A DNA stretch of 64,000 bases from Odobenus rosmarus divergens (GCF_000321225.1 NW_004450286.1:1494642-1558641); one strand, 5' to 3'; counted from the stretch's first letter, positions 10,957-22,734 are shown. Notes: generated from the letters alone by a model not told the origin. Numbers and translations: made by a program.

Positions 10957-10983
10957 CTTTTCTCCTTTTTGCCCTTGAGGTCC
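10957..10983 (-). CDS. COL13A1: COL13A1 exon 11: COL1 segment GPQGQKGEK
   Basis: This 27-base exon encodes three triplets, GPQGQKGEK, identical to human as remembered. The acceptor is tcttcctag (TAG type) and the donor gtaagc follows AAG. The lysine-rich KGEK triplets are typical of the end of a collagenous domain; Y-position lysines are potential hydroxylation and glycosylation sites. It lies only 96 bases from exon 10. Confidence 0.95.
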
Positions 10984-11079
10984 CTAGGAAGAGACAGAAA
11001 TGGCAGAGTTAGAAAGTGAGACTAAGGCCCTAGGGGCCCGAAGCCTCCCTGCTGGGGAACTTGAGGGTGAGGTACCAAC
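10984..11079 (-). other. COL13A1: COL13A1 intron 10, 96 bases
   Basis: This very short intron has a gttggt donor and a tcttcctag acceptor. Its length is a multiple of three, and reading on from exon 10 it is open for 31 codons until the acceptor TAG itself acts as a stop. Confidence 0.9.
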
Positions 11080-11106
11080 CGGCTGTCCTCGGGGACCCGT
11101 CAGGCC
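11080..11106 (-). CDS. COL13A1: COL13A1 exon 10: COL1 segment GLTGPRGQP
   Basis: This 27-base exon encodes GLTGPRGQP. Human has GLTGPPGQP in my memory, so one Y-position proline is arginine here; GPR is itself a stable, common triplet. The acceptor is ctccccgcag. The donor is gttggt, with T rather than A or G at +3, which is weak. It is followed by an unusually short intron. Confidence 0.93.
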
Positions 11107-13410
11107 CTGCGGGGAGGAAACACACACAGGTCAGCGGGCGCACCGAGGCCGGGCAGGGGCAGGGGTGTGGGCCCCAGGCGGGGATCGTGCTGGGACTGGG
11201 GCTAATGCACAGAGTCCTGAAGGCTGGCCTCCACCACCCATGGCCTGGTCCTCCTGTGCCCGAGATGTTCTAGGTGGTATGGCCCATACAGCGAGTCTCA
11301 GCTTCCTCCTCCGTTGTGGGTGTGACTAGGTGACTGGCGCCCGAATGGGGCCATGATGAAGAGAAGACACCATCCGTCCTCCGCTCCTCCATCATCCCCT
11401 CACGGACCAGCTGCGAAGGAGGCTGCATGGACACCTCAGGTGGGGCTCTGCTGTTGTGGACTGCCCTGCCTCACGCATGGCCTTCTCCTCATGAAGCCAA
11501 GAAGTAGAGGTCCAAAGCCTCTAGGGGACCCCGGCACATTCCGTCTTCTGCTCAGCACTGCCTCAGCATGAAACCCACTGAGCCAGAAGGGCTTCGGGGC
11601 ACATGTGGGGGGCTTTGGAGAAACCTCTGGTGAAGAGAGGAAGCATGAGGTTGGCGACTTGAGCCACGTTCTGGGCCCCTCAGAGGAACAAAAGGGGTCT
11701 TGGGGCTCCTTCTGGGGTGTCTTGTCAAGTGTGCAGGGCTGAGAAAGAAGTCTGGGTTCAGGGTGGACCCCTGTCCTTTGAGGAGGACACAGGGTTCAGC
11801 TGGTTGTCTCAGGAGCTGACCTGAGGCTGGTGTGGAGGGAAGAGGGGAGGACATGCGCCTCGTGCTTTGAGGACCCGCTCCGAGGCTGGCGTTCAGGATG
11901 TGCTGAACTCACACCCACACTGGCCCACGGAGAAGACGCTCACGTCAGCTCCACCTCCCAGATGAGGTGATGGAGTTGGGGCCCTGCGGCTCAGTGAGCA
12001 GGGGTGCTGGGACAAGAGCCAGGGTCCGCTGACTGCAAAGGTCCAGCTGTTGACACTCTGCCACGCTCTCCGAACTGAGCTGGGGCTCAGAAGGCAGGGC
12101 TTCTAGACTTGGCTGGAGCCACAGGCAGTGTCTCAGCCTCTAGGGCCCTGAGGCCCCCTCAAGCCACCATCCTGAGGATCCACCTGCTGGACCCGTCTCT
12201 TTGGGATCTCCCTGCAGGGGCTCATGTGGGTGGGAGAAGAGCCTCTCTTGCCCCCGACTTGTCAAGTGGACCAATCACCAAACTGGGAAATTCCCAGCAG
12301 GTTCATGGGAGGGGACAAGTGGCCTTTGGGACAATCCATGGGGGCACCGCAGCCCATCTGGCTGACCAGGTGTTCAGCATAAGACCCACAGAACATGCCG
12401 CATCTGGCAGGGAAGCAGCCTGCGGGTGACCGGGCCACCCCTCTCATGACAAAGAGAGGCGAGGGATGAGAAGGGGAGGGCCAGCGGCTGAGGACAGCAA
12501 CACAAAGGTTTGGGGCTGCAGGGCCTTGGAGGCTCCAATCCAGATGTCCCTGATGGTGGCCCATGGTACAACAGCGGTTCCCAGAGGTGTTGCGTTGACA
12601 CCCCACAGTTTCATGTCAGTGGATGGCCAACATTTAAGAGCAAGGAGAGTATGACACAAATCTGGATTTCAAGTTTCTCTTAAATATTTCAAGGTCCAAC
12701 AACACACGGCACCAATCAGCTCTAGTTGAATAGCGGCTGCCCCCATAAGGTGGGTCACAGGTGATGTGCTAAGGTGCTCGGCCCCCCTCCCCTGGGCCGG
12801 GTACTGTCGTGAGCACTTGGGGTGAATGCCGTCCCCCCGCCCTTAGGTCAGCTCTGAGCAATGGGGTAAGACCCAGCTTGGCCCTCAGAGTCCTGGCTCT
12901 CCTTCCTGGCCCTTGTGGGATCCCCAATCCTGTCTATACCTTACATTCAGTTCTGGGGGCTCCTGCGGGGTGGGTGGGGCAGGGGTGATCCCCTTTTGAG
13001 GTGAGGACACTGGCTAAGCGTGTGAGAGTGAGCCCTACCCCCCCATGTTGGAGGCCTAGCAGAGGGGAAACCATTTGGGGATGGAGGTGAGTGGGAGACA
13101 GATGATAAGCAGGCCAAGATAATTACACTAGACAGTGTGTTGAATTAATAGCGCGGGGTCCCTGTGCCAAGCCAAACAGAAGCCTGATGGTTCTGGGGCC
13201 TGTCAGATTCTGATGGATGACTAAGAGGCAGACAGGGGATCTATTACACTGGTGTGGGCTCATGGGAGATGGGATGACCTCAGCCTTTTCCCCCCAAGTT
13301 AGTTCTGTCCCCCAAACAGACAGGGGAGACTCATGGGTGGTTCACTGGGGTGGGGCAGTGGGATGGCAGAGGAGATGCCCCATAGAAGGGTTCCTTGCCC
13401 TCAAGACAAA

Positions 13411-13587
13411 GGGCTCTGGCAGCAGAAAGGAGTGTGGTAAGACCCCACCAGATGGGTCTCAATCCCAGCTCTGTGATTTAGAAGCTGTGTAGCCTTGGGC
13501 AATATACCCAACCCCTCTGTGCCTCTATCTCCCCTTTTGTAGAGTGGGGATAATAAGCTGTTACGAGGATTACGGAACAGTGCCTAG
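13411..13587 (+). repeat. MIR SINE
   Basis: A good MIR match: 'caatcccagctctgtgattt', 'gctgtgtagccttgggcaat', 'gagtggggataataagctgt', 'acgaggattacgg'. Confidence 0.78.
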
Positions 13588-13904
13588 TTGACCATCTTAT
13601 TACTTCTGGGTTGCCACGGACTGTGTTACGGTTAGTGTCAGGCCACTAGGAAGGGGAAGAGGGTGGCAGGGAGGGGTTGAGGGAGGAAGCACCCCAAACG
13701 CCTGGCATCTAAACCCCAATGCCTCTGGAACAACGGCAGCATGGAAGGGTTCCTGCCTTGGTCTCCATTGCTTCCCACATGTGCCAAGCAATGCTTGGAA
13801 CAGGGGAGGGGCAACAGGACATGCACCTGCAGTGGGGCTGGCCGTGATGGACAGGAAAGCTGGCCGGGCACCTGGGCTCCAAAGCCAACTCTCCCATCCA
13901 CGGC

Positions 13905-14315
13905 CTCCAGAGCCTCACTGCCCTTTTTCTGTGGCTATTTTAAGAACTTGCCTGCCTCGGGCCTTTGCACGTGCTGTTTTCCCATGTCCGGAATGCTCTT
14001 CCCCATTCCTTTGTCTCTTAGTTAAACCCTCATCCCTCGGGCCACAGTTCATGTCTTTCTCAGAAAGCCTCCCTGACCCTCAGCCCGGCTGAGGTGCTGT
14101 TTACTGGGGTTTCTCAGGCTAACTGGCATTGCCTTTTTATAGCGCGATTGCCGAGGTAATTTGTTAATTATGCGTCTGATTGTTTGAATGCACGCTCCCC
14201 CACTAGATGGTGAGCTACAGGATGGCAAGGACAGTGTCTTTCTTACTCCTGTCTGAACCCCCGCTACCTGGCACAGTGCCCAGCGTAGTGCAGATACTCA
14301 GTGAGAATGTGTTAA
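13905..14315 (+). repeat. L2 LINE, 3' end
   Basis: Typical L2 3' landmarks appear in order: 'gcctcgggcctttgcacgtg', 'ccggaatgctcttccccat', 'agaaagcctccctgaccct', 'gatggtgagctacaggatgg' and 'ctggcacagtgcccagcg'. Confidence 0.78.
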
Positions 14316-14399
14316 GGGGAGGCAGGAGGCGGGGAGATAGGGAAAGCGAGAGGGAAAGGAAGGAGAAAGGCAATAAAATGTGGAGGGAAGGAATTAGAG

Positions 14400-14608
14400 A
14401 ATTGGGTTTGGATCCTGTTTCTGATGCTCCCTAGCTGTGTGACTTAAGGCAAGTTACTTAGACTCTCTGAGCTTCCGTTTCCACCGTGTCAAGGGGCTAC
14501 TAGTAGGACCTGGAGCACAGGCTTATGCTGAGGATGAAGGAGGTAAGACACGCATAGGACTTAGCTCCGTGCCCACCACATAGAACACCCTCAATGAATG
14601 TTAGCTGG
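14400..14608 (+). repeat. MIR SINE
   Basis: It shows 'gctgtgtgacttaaggcaag', 'ctctctgagcttccgtttcc' and a tail 'ccctcaatgaatgttagct', covering most of a MIR. Confidence 0.8.
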
Positions 14609-14932
14609 GCCTGAGTTAACTGGATAGGCTGAAGCCCAGAGGGTGCCAAGTTGCTAAAGGTCCCATGCAATTTAGGGGGAGCTGGGGCGAAGGCCAGGTC
14701 TCCTTTCCCATCCACAAAGTTAGCCACCTCTGCACCCCAGTTGTGAGCGGAGAGTGTCCTCATGCCTGCACTTGGAGCAAGACATGCACCAGAGCCGGGC
14801 TGGACAGGGAGGCGGGGAGCCTGCCATGCTGCACATTCCAGGCCCTTCTGTAGGAGGGGAGTCCTCCCAATGTAGAGATGACCACCCGGGGAGGCTGGAT
14901 AGCATCCCAGCCCGGGGCTGGCCCATCTACTC

Positions 14933-15145
14933 CTTTTTTTTTTTTTTTTTTTAAGATTTTATTTATTTATTTGACAGAAGGAGAGAGACACAGTGAGAGA
15001 GGGAACACAAGCAGGGGGAGTGGGAGAGGGAGAAGCAGGCTTCCCGCGGAGCAGGGAGCCCGATGCGGGGCTCGATCCCAGGACCCTGGGACCGTGACCT
15101 GAGCCGAAGGCAGACGCTTAACCGACTGAGCCACCCAGGCGCCCT
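14933..15145 (-). mobile_element. SINEC (CAN-SINE), full length
   Basis: A full carnivore tRNA-Lys-derived SINE. Read on the minus strand it starts GGGCGCCTGGGTGGCTCAG, has the tRNA-like A and B boxes (GGTTAAGCG and GATCGAGCCCC), a CT-rich centre, the AATAAA-containing ATAAATAAATAAAATCTT segment, and an A-tail. Perfect 14-base target duplications (tggcccatctactc) lie at 14919-14932 and 15146-15159, and the body is little diverged, so this is a young copy. It lies in the same sense as COL13A1. Confidence 0.97.
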
Positions 15146-15777
15146 TGGCCCATCTACTCTTAATGGCCCATCCCTTCCATGGAGAATTGGCCCCCTCCCC
15201 TGGAGGGGGCGGCCCTGGAGAAGGGGAGGCTCTCCCTTCTGGACGGAGTGGCCTGGGGGAGACCGTAGAGACAGGAAATCCCTTTACAAGGCTTTGCAGA
15301 AGGTGGAAGGGGCTGGGAGGAAGGTGGGGACAACCGTCCGACTCTCCAAGTCGGCTTTGTGCCCAGCTGGGCCAGGAGCACTTAGAGTCCTGGGGCAGCC
15401 CGGAGCAGGGCCAGCACTAGGAAATCAGGCTGCAGAAAAAGAGCTAGATGGGCTCCCCCCCTCCCCCCGTTTACATTCAGCCCTGAGGCAAAGGCGTGGC
15501 AGTTTGGGAGCACCTGCCTCTACCTCTGTGGGACACTGGCGACTTGGACCCTCTCCAGACCTCCTTTTCCTCATTTTTCAGGTGGAGAAGCCCCCTACCC
15601 ACCTCTCCTCCCTGCGTTGATGTGAGGACCTAGGGGTTGCATTGTATACAGCTGGGGAGTGACCATGGGGGCAGCCACTTGACGGTCCCTGTGGGTCCCC
15701 TTTGCAGGGCGGCACTTGGCTGCGACCAGGCTGACCCCCCCACCCCTCAAGGGAAGGCAGGAAAGCTGGGGTCTTAC

Positions 15778-15804
15778 CATCTCCCCTTTGGGTCCGGGGT
15801 GGCC
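15778..15804 (-). CDS. COL13A1: COL13A1 exon 9: COL1 segment GHPGPKGEM
   Basis: This 27-base exon encodes GHPGPKGEM. Human has GHPGPKGDM as remembered, a conservative Asp to Glu change. The acceptor is ctccttccag and the donor gtaaga follows ATG. It is one of the run of 27-base exons that make up the second half of COL1, consistent with a repeated three-triplet exon unit. Confidence 0.95.
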
Positions 15805-16876
15805 CTGGAAGGAGAAGGGTGTGAGCGCCGGGTACACTGCACCCCGAAACCCCCGCCCTGCCCCCTCCATCACCCACTGCTCATTTTGCACACTTCTTTC
15901 CTCCTCATCTGTCCTGTTGCTCCCTGCCCTGGACCCGCTGGCTCAGGCATGGTCACTCGCCCGTCCCCCTTTGCTGGGTCTTACTTAGCAGCTGCCAAGC
16001 CCTCAAGAGCCCCTGCCCCATGCACACACCCGGGGCAGCTGGGAGGCACGCTGGGTCCTGGGGGCTGAGTGGGAAAGACCACCAGACCCCTCGCTGTGCT
16101 CAGCTCTGGGCTGCAGTGGGGGACTGACCAGGCGGCTGGCCAGGCCCGCACAGCGGGGTGCTGGGCTCCGGGGCGAGACAAGTGAGTGGGGCTGGGCTTG
16201 GCACCTCGTTGCCTTCCCTTGTCATCTCTGAGGGCATCAGAGGGGTCCAGCTCTCCCCCAGCTCACTCCTTCCGAGGAGTGGGGCGGGGTCTCCCTTCCC
16301 CCATGAACATTTGGGTCTGGGGCCCAAGCCCAAAGGATTAAAATGGACAGAGAGAGGAGCTACGGATGGGGACACAGACTCCATGTGGATGTGGGTGTGT
16401 GGGGAGTCCACCAGGGTGGGAGACTGGAGGACATAGGGTGGCGCAGGCGGCTGCCTGGTGGTGTTGGGGAGCAGGTGTGGACCGGAGCCCACACTCCATT
16501 TCGAGTCAGCGGCTTGAGCTCTCCCCACCTGTCTTCCCTCCCTGCTGCCTCCCCGCCTCACCCCCTACTGCAGCCCCTTCCAAGGGCGCCTCAGAAACAC
16601 CAGCTTCTAGGGGTGGTTCTTGCTCCAGACGCTGAGAACCCAGCTTGGCGGCCGTGGACTTGTGCCCAGGGGAGGCTCCCTGGGGGCTGGGGCAGCTCAT
16701 TCCATCGGCCCCTCCCCACCTCACATTGGCAATGATTTCCTGCCCCAGGAACATTCATTCTCTCCGAAGTTTCTCCCGCCGAGTAAGGGTCTTGCAGAAG
16801 GACTGAGGACCCGGGGTTAGTGACCTGGATCAAGCGGGGCGAGGGAGGAGCTCACAGCCCGAGAGGGTCCACTCAC
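15805..16876 (-). other. COL13A1: COL13A1 intron 8
   Basis: This 1,072-base GC-rich intron has donor gtgagt. I see no repeat I can name and no extra exon. Confidence 0.9.
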
Positions 16877-16903
16877 CGGTTTGCCATCGAGCCCAATGGG
16901 ACC
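16877..16903 (-). CDS. COL13A1: COL13A1 exon 8: COL1 segment GPIGLDGKP
   Basis: This 27-base exon encodes GPIGLDGKP, identical to human as remembered. The acceptor is ccctttcag and the donor gtgagt follows CCG. A related motif (GPLGLDGKP) occurs in the sister transmembrane collagen XXIII, but the neighbouring exons settle the assignment to COL13A1. Confidence 0.95.
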
Positions 16904-17723
16904 CTGAAAGGGAAAGAGGCCACGTGTCAAGACGACAGCACAGGTCTCCTGCCAAAGAGGCGGCCCGGGGCAGTGGTTAAGGACTCCAAGTTGGAGTTCA
17001 AGTGTCTGCTTGACCACTTCCTGGTTGTATGACCTTGGGTAAGCTTAAGCCTCAGTTTCTTATCCTACAATGGGGATAATAGAGTCTTTCACGAGGGGTC
17101 TTTGTGGGGAGTGAACGAAATGCCACCTGTCCAGCACCCGGCACGAGGGACAAGCTGAAGGAGGACAGTCACCATGGTGATCACAGACCCACCTCCCCCT
17201 CCTTGCCCTGAGTGGAAAGTGAACTGGGTGTTGCTAGAAAGCCTGGGACTGGCTAGCACCAAGGCCCCGGGGAGAAGGAGAGCTAGTTGCTTCCCTGCCC
17301 TCCTCTTAGAACCCGTCCTCGACCCCTCGGGCGGGGGTCACAGGGCATCCTGATGGCCACCTGACCGCCTCCTGCAGGCGGGTCTCCTCTCCAGACCAGC
17401 TCGGAGGTTGCTTCCCTGAGGTGCATCATCTGTCCCACATTCCAGTGTCCTGCTGGGGTTTACCCAGCCTGTGACTTCCCCCGCCTGTCCCTGTCCTGCT
17501 GTCCCTTCATTTCCCTATGACTGTCCCTGTCCTGTCTTGCACTCTGGGCTGAGGGTCAGCTACTCTCCTCAGTGGCTCTCTGCGAGAGGCCGCAGGAAAG
17601 GGTCCTTACTGACCAGAGTTTGGAAGGTCAAGAGCAGCTTGAGGGCTGGCCCCGCATGAAGTTTAACCCAGCCAGGCCCAGGGGTCACCGGGGACATGGC
17701 TCATCTGGGCCCTCCCTACTTAC
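16904..17723 (-). other. COL13A1: COL13A1 intron 7
   Basis: This 820-base intron has donor gtaagt. A MIR fills about 16962-17155; the remainder is unique, with a pyrimidine-rich stretch on the plus strand near 17470-17540. Confidence 0.9.
16962..17155 (+). repeat. MIR SINE
   Basis: It shows 'gcagtggttaaggactccaa', 'ttgtatgaccttgggtaagc', 'cctcagtttcttatcctaca' and 'atggggataatagag', a near-complete MIR only about 60 bases upstream of exon 8 in the plus-strand direction. Confidence 0.82.
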
Positions 17724-17759
17724 CGGAAATCCAGGGAAACCTCGAGTGCCCGGCTGACC
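17724..17759 (-). CDS. COL13A1: COL13A1 exon 7: COL1 segment GQPGTRGFPGFP
   Basis: This 36-base exon encodes four triplets, GQPGTRGFPGFP, identical to human as remembered. The acceptor is gctctttccag and the donor gtaagt follows CCG. Two phenylalanines in X positions give this part of COL1 a distinctive signature. Confidence 0.95.
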
Positions 17760-18664
17760 CTGGAAAGAGCAGGAGAGGATTGAGGATGGGTGAGGAGGGG
17801 ATGAAGCCAGACCGAGTCCCCTTTGCTCTCAGAGGGCCTGTGTGTTCCCTCCCACTCCTCTGGGGTCCTCCGGGGGAGATACGCCCCGTGGTGAGCTGGC
17901 TATAGGGGAGGCTGGAGAAAGATGGAAAGAACACCAGAGGAGGCCTCCTCCGGGGCCTGGGGAAAAGGAGGGGCCCAGCATCTTTCGGGTCCTCCATGCC
18001 CTGAACCCCGACATATGAGCAGGTGGCTGGAGGACATGGACAGTGAGGACCGGCCTGCTGCACTCTGAACTCCTGGCTGCGATCTTCTGAGTCCTTTTTA
18101 TTTATACAGTCGTTGCCAGGGCCAATTACATGAGGATGGTTTGGACAGCAGAAGCTGACCCTCAGAAGGTGTGTTTTCAGGCCACACGGGTCAGATCTCT
18201 CGTTTTTCTCTTGCCCTGGCCCAGCAGGCCCCGCCCCCAGTTGGGCAATCTCTGGGTCCCCCAATCTTTGTGCCCATTCACGCCCATTCTCCTGCAGGTG
18301 CAGAGGGCCACTTGGGTCGGTATCTGGGCTGGAGACTAGAAGCCGCCGGTCACAGCCCGGTGGCCTCCGGTCCAGACTCAGGACAACAGAGATGTGCTGA
18401 GGTCAGAAGCAGCGTGGGGCTGGGCAGACCCAGGGCTGGGGAGCGCTGAGCGGGCGGTCAAGGCCAGTGGTCCCTTCTTCTCGCGTGTCATTCCAGTCTC
18501 ACTAACCCCGTTCCTGCCCCATCTCCCCTACTCCTCGCTCAGGCACACGGCTCACCTGCTTTCCCTGGACATACCCCATCTTTCCCACAGTCAGCCCTCA
18601 GCTGGGCGTCTGTCTCCCTTTGACCGAGGCGGCCACAGTGTCCTCTCAAGCTTGGGCCTCCGAG

Positions 18665-18810
18665 TCTGGCAGGCTGAGCTATAGTCCTGCCTCCAGCAGC
18701 CTCAGCTGGGTGACTAAGTCCTTAGGCTTCCCTTTTCCTCGGTAGCATGGGGACAAGAGCATAACCTCACAGGGTCACTGAATCACACCCAACTGTACTT
18801 GTAAAGACTG
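18665..18810 (+). repeat. MIR SINE fragment
   Basis: It shows 'cagctgggtgactaagtcct', 'ttcccttttcctcggtagca' and 'tcacagggtcactgaatc', a diverged MIR. Confidence 0.55.
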
Positions 18811-19669
18811 CTAAAATGGTAGCTGCCGCTAATCCATCAACGTTTGCTGCATTGAACCGAACCAAGGAGCACCAGAATAAAGCCTTCGGAGCCATGGACG
18901 ATGGTCCCTGCCAAGTGGCAGTTTCCAAATCAGATCCCATCGGGAGGGAGATTTCTCCACATCCATCTGCTGTGAAGCGGGAACATCTCCAGGCTGCTTG
19001 GGTCTTCCTTGAAGCCACGACAGGAGAGCCCAGAGGCCTCTGCTCGGGGGACACGGCTGAGTGGGACGGGGACCCTGCCATCAAGGTGGGAGCGTCAGTC
19101 AAGCGGGGACGGACCTGCAGTGTCCTACGGGGTCGGTATGGGTTTGTGGCAGGCAGCCCAAGGGCAGGAGGGAGGACATGCCACTCAAATGTCGGAGAGC
19201 CCCGGGCTTCGCTCCTCTCAAGGGTAAGTGATGCTAAGAATAGCACTAAGGAGAAAACCCGGAAACCCTGCGATGTGGCCTCTGGAACCTCACAGTGTAA
19301 ACTTTCAACTACTCCGAATGCTGAGAGGCCCGAGGACAAAGGTCAGGAGGAGAGGATTCCAAGAAACATCTTCATGTCCCGCTCGGGATAATGTTTACCC
19401 GGTAGGGATAAGCACATGGTTTGCTAATTACAGAGCCTGCCCGGGAGCAGGATGCATCTCCCCAACTCAGAGCCAAACCCAGGGCTAACCAAGGCTTTTT
19501 CGGGATCTTGGGAAGAATGTTGTCACTGACCAAATGGAAACTGGGACTCTACTTCCTGGAGATGCTGGGCTGGGTAAGGCACTCGGGGAGGCCTGGAACT
19601 GGATTTTAATTACATTTCTTCAGTTACACGCTGAAGTTGGACCCCTCTTGCAGTGTTTATTGGCTGGTC

Positions 19670-20515
19670 ATTTACTCGTGAACCGCCTGTTCGTGTTCCT
19701 TACCAACAGTTTCCCCTTGCTTGTTTGTTTCCCATTGGCCCGAGGACAGCTCCTTGTCAAGGTCGGTAACTCTTTGAGGGTCACGTGCGTCGCCAATATT
19801 CCTTCCAATTTGGCATTTGTCTTTTTCATGCTGTATTTCCTGCCCGATGGAAGTTTTGCATTCAGGTGGACACACTTATCAATCTTCTCCTATGGCTCCT
19901 GGGTTTTATTCCGTGTTTCCAGGGGACCTCCCAGTGCGGACTTCATAAATGTCTGCTCACGCTTTGTCCTCGTATTTTATGGTTCCATGTTTTACGTCTA
20001 AGTATTTTATCCATTTGGTATTTATTCTGATATAACAAGTGAGGTACAGATTCAGTTTTTTGTTTTTTTTTTGGTTTTACCTTTCGGTAAATGGCTTGTC
20101 CCCTGTCCCAGCATCATCTCTGAAACAATCTATTTTCCTCTTCCTACTGTGAAATGAAACCTTTACCACGGACTAACTTCCCAGATGCGTTTGGCTTTAT
20201 TTCTGGCCTTCCCATTCTGTCCTATTTAACTGCTCTGTTTTTATAATACATTGGATATCGAGTAGAACAACCAGTCCTGTCCTCCCCTACTCCCCTTACC
20301 CTATTTTTCAGAAATTTCCTGACGTCCTTATGAAAGCTTACTTTTTTCCCCCAAATGAAATGAGTATTATTCTGTTAGACTCCAACCCCATAAAAAATTC
20401 ACTGGGATTGGGATCGCGTATTAAAATTATGGATTATAGATGTATTCATAGATTAATAATGCATTAATACTATGTCCTTCCATATAAGAACAAGGGGGAT
20501 AAGCTTTACATCGCT
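19670..20515 (-). repeat. L1 LINE, ORF2 3' part
   Basis: The plus strand reads the reverse complement of L1 ORF2 and its 3' end: 'gtgaaccgcctgttcgtgt', 'cttatcaatcttctcctatg', 'ccatttggtatttattctga', 'tttataatacattggatatc' and 'attgggatcgcgtattaaa'. The element is an old, diverged copy without an open frame, in the same sense as COL13A1. Confidence 0.85.
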
Positions 20516-20929
20516 CTCCCAAATCTCTTCTCTTAATTCAAGGCCAGGGTGGAAAGGGAGCCAAGTGGATCCCTGCTTTTTGGAAGCAGACCCCGATGTC
20601 TACTCCTACCCGTAATTCGTGTGGGGTAAAGCCACAGAGACAGACAGAAGGCTAACTCTCCCTTCCTTTCACTCTGACCCCTGAATGAGGGTCAGTCCCA
20701 TATCTGCCCAGAGCCTGCCTCCCACTCCAAGTCAGTGCTGACTATCTTTCAAACAAGACCCCGTGTTGGTCAGTGTGTAATCGTTGGCTGAGGTGACAGA
20801 GAGTGGGAGAGAAGACCCCTGCTTTGTATAGGATCTGCTAATCTCTGTGGTGTAAATAAACCTCCCACCACAGCTGATTTTAAGCTACCAGCGTGATGCC
20901 ACTGAACACAGAGTTGGGAGGGGGTGTGC

Positions 20930-21760
20930 ATGATCTGCTCTCATGAGCCGGGTGAGCCAACTCCAGCTCTGACCTCCAGCAGCAAATGGGGGGCCAAACA
21001 TCTCCCTTTGGACATAACAAGGACATCTCAAGTTCATCATGTTCTGGTTAAACCCATCTTCCCCAGCAAAATCCGCTCCCCTATCTGGAGAAGGGTACCA
21101 CCATCTACTTGGTTACTCAAGTCAGAAATGTGGAGTCATCTTGAACTCCTCCTTCTTTCTCAATCCCCAATTTTATCATCAGTAAATAGGTCAATTCCAC
21201 CTCCAAAGTTCCCACCAGTCCAGCCCTTGGTTACTGCAAGCGCCTACCAGCCAGTCCCCGGCCTGTAGCCGCTTCTAAACACGCTCCAGGCCAGGGCAGG
21301 GATAGGAGATCTTTTTAAACTGCAAATCTGAGCATGTCCATCCTCAGCTGAACACACACCAAGGCTCTCCACTGCCCTGAGGATAGAGTCCTGACTCCTG
21401 AAGACGCTGTCCAGGTTCTTCTCGACTGGGCCCTTGCCCACCTCACTGGCCTCGGCCTTGCTTTGCTATGTAACGCACTTTCCCTGTTTCTCCGGTAGTT
21501 TATAAGAACCTCTTACGGGGGGCTCCTCCCCAGCCTCACAACCTGGGAACCTCTGCTCTTCCTTGATCATAGCTTAGTTACCCCTCCTTCCTGGAAGCCT
21601 TCTCTGTCTGCCCACACCCCAAGGCAGGTGCCTCCTCCGTATATCGTTCCCCATAATCCTCAGCCACAGAACGCTTGCCCACTTGGCCTCTCCCCCTTAA
21701 CGACAAACATCCCCTTGGTCTTCCCCTGCTCCCTGTGCTCACCAGCTCTGTGTGGCTTCC
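20930..21760 (+). repeat. L2 LINE
   Basis: A long L2 stretch in order: 'gtggagtcatcttgaactcc', 'aggtcaattccacctccaaa', 'tttttaaactgcaaatctga', 'ctgaggatagagtcctgact', then 'ctccttcctggaagccttct'. Diverged and with gaps. Confidence 0.75.
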
Positions 21761-22000
21761 TGGGAGGAGTTGAGGTGGTTGCCCTGGTCTCTAGTGAGGA
21801 CTCAGCGGGGGAGGCCCCAGTCATTGGGGTGATGGTCACCCCCACAGGCCAAAGTAGAAGGAGGCTGGGCTTGGTTAAGCCTCCCGGTACTATAATCCCT
21901 CTCCTACCACCAAGGCTGCACCCACACGGAGAACTGTTTCTTCTCCTGAAGGTAAATATCCCTTCTAAAGGGTAGAGCTTGAAACAGGGAGGGCAGAATT

Positions 22001-22235
22001 GCGGCGAGAACGTTGGCTTTGGAATGAGGCGAAGCTGGACCAGCTCAAGCTCTAGCACTGACCTGCTGAGTGGCCTCAGGTGAGTTATGAAAGTCTCAGT
22101 CTCCTTCTCTGGGAGATGGGCTGGCGGGCCTGCCCCCACAGCTTTGTTGGGAGGACCGATAGAGGCCTGGGCATAGGTGGGCTTTCAGCATAGGCCCTAG
22201 GACAGGATAGGTGCCCAGGAGATGGAATTTATCAC
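22001..22235 (+). repeat. MIR SINE
   Basis: It shows 'ggctttggaatgaggcgaag', 'gagtggcctcaggtgagtta' and 'gtctcagtctccttctctgg', with a tail 'aggataggtgcccaggag'. Confidence 0.65.
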
Positions 22236-22734
22236 TATTACCTGAATAGAAGGTAATTTTTGCCACTGGAGTCCAATCCCATGCAGGAAGTATGGCTCCT
22301 CATCATGCACACTGAGCCAGAAGCCAGGGGAGCTGAGGCAGACCCCTGCCCCCGAGCATGTCCTCCAAAGGGGGTCCTTTTCAACAACTTTTAGGTAGCT
22401 CGTTGGCACGGTACTGCCAAAAGGGTGTTGGAGGACCGGTGTGATTGACACAATGGGGTCTGTGGTCAGACTGGGAGGCAGGCCGAGGTGGTGGCCAAGG
22501 GGTAGGGCCTATATTCTGTTACTCTTCTGTCCACCCAACAGGCCCGTCCTGGCTTGGTCCTGGCCGTTAAAGCCCGGGGACTGGCTTTCTCGGTGACCTT
22601 TCTTGGTGACCTTGCCAGGAGTGGCTGGGTGCAGGGCACACTCGTGGCAGTTCCTCTCATGAAGCTTACGGCCCATCGGAGCAGTGGCCACATGAGCCCA
22701 GAGGCCCGGGCTGAGCACCTGAATCCCCACGTGG

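Larger units (their letters stand above)
11107..15777 (-). other. COL13A1: COL13A1 intron 9
   Basis: This 4,671-base intron has donor gtaaga. It contains MIRs (13411-13587, 14400-14608), an L2 tail (13905-14315) and a complete SINEC (14933-15145). The part 11107-13400 is unique and GC-rich, with a purine-rich stretch near 14325-14375. Confidence 0.9.

Noticed and set aside
14933..15145. tRNA-Lys-like sequence with A and B boxes
   Set aside because: It is the head of a SINEC with A-tail and target duplications, not a tRNA gene. The same holds for 37077 and 61343.
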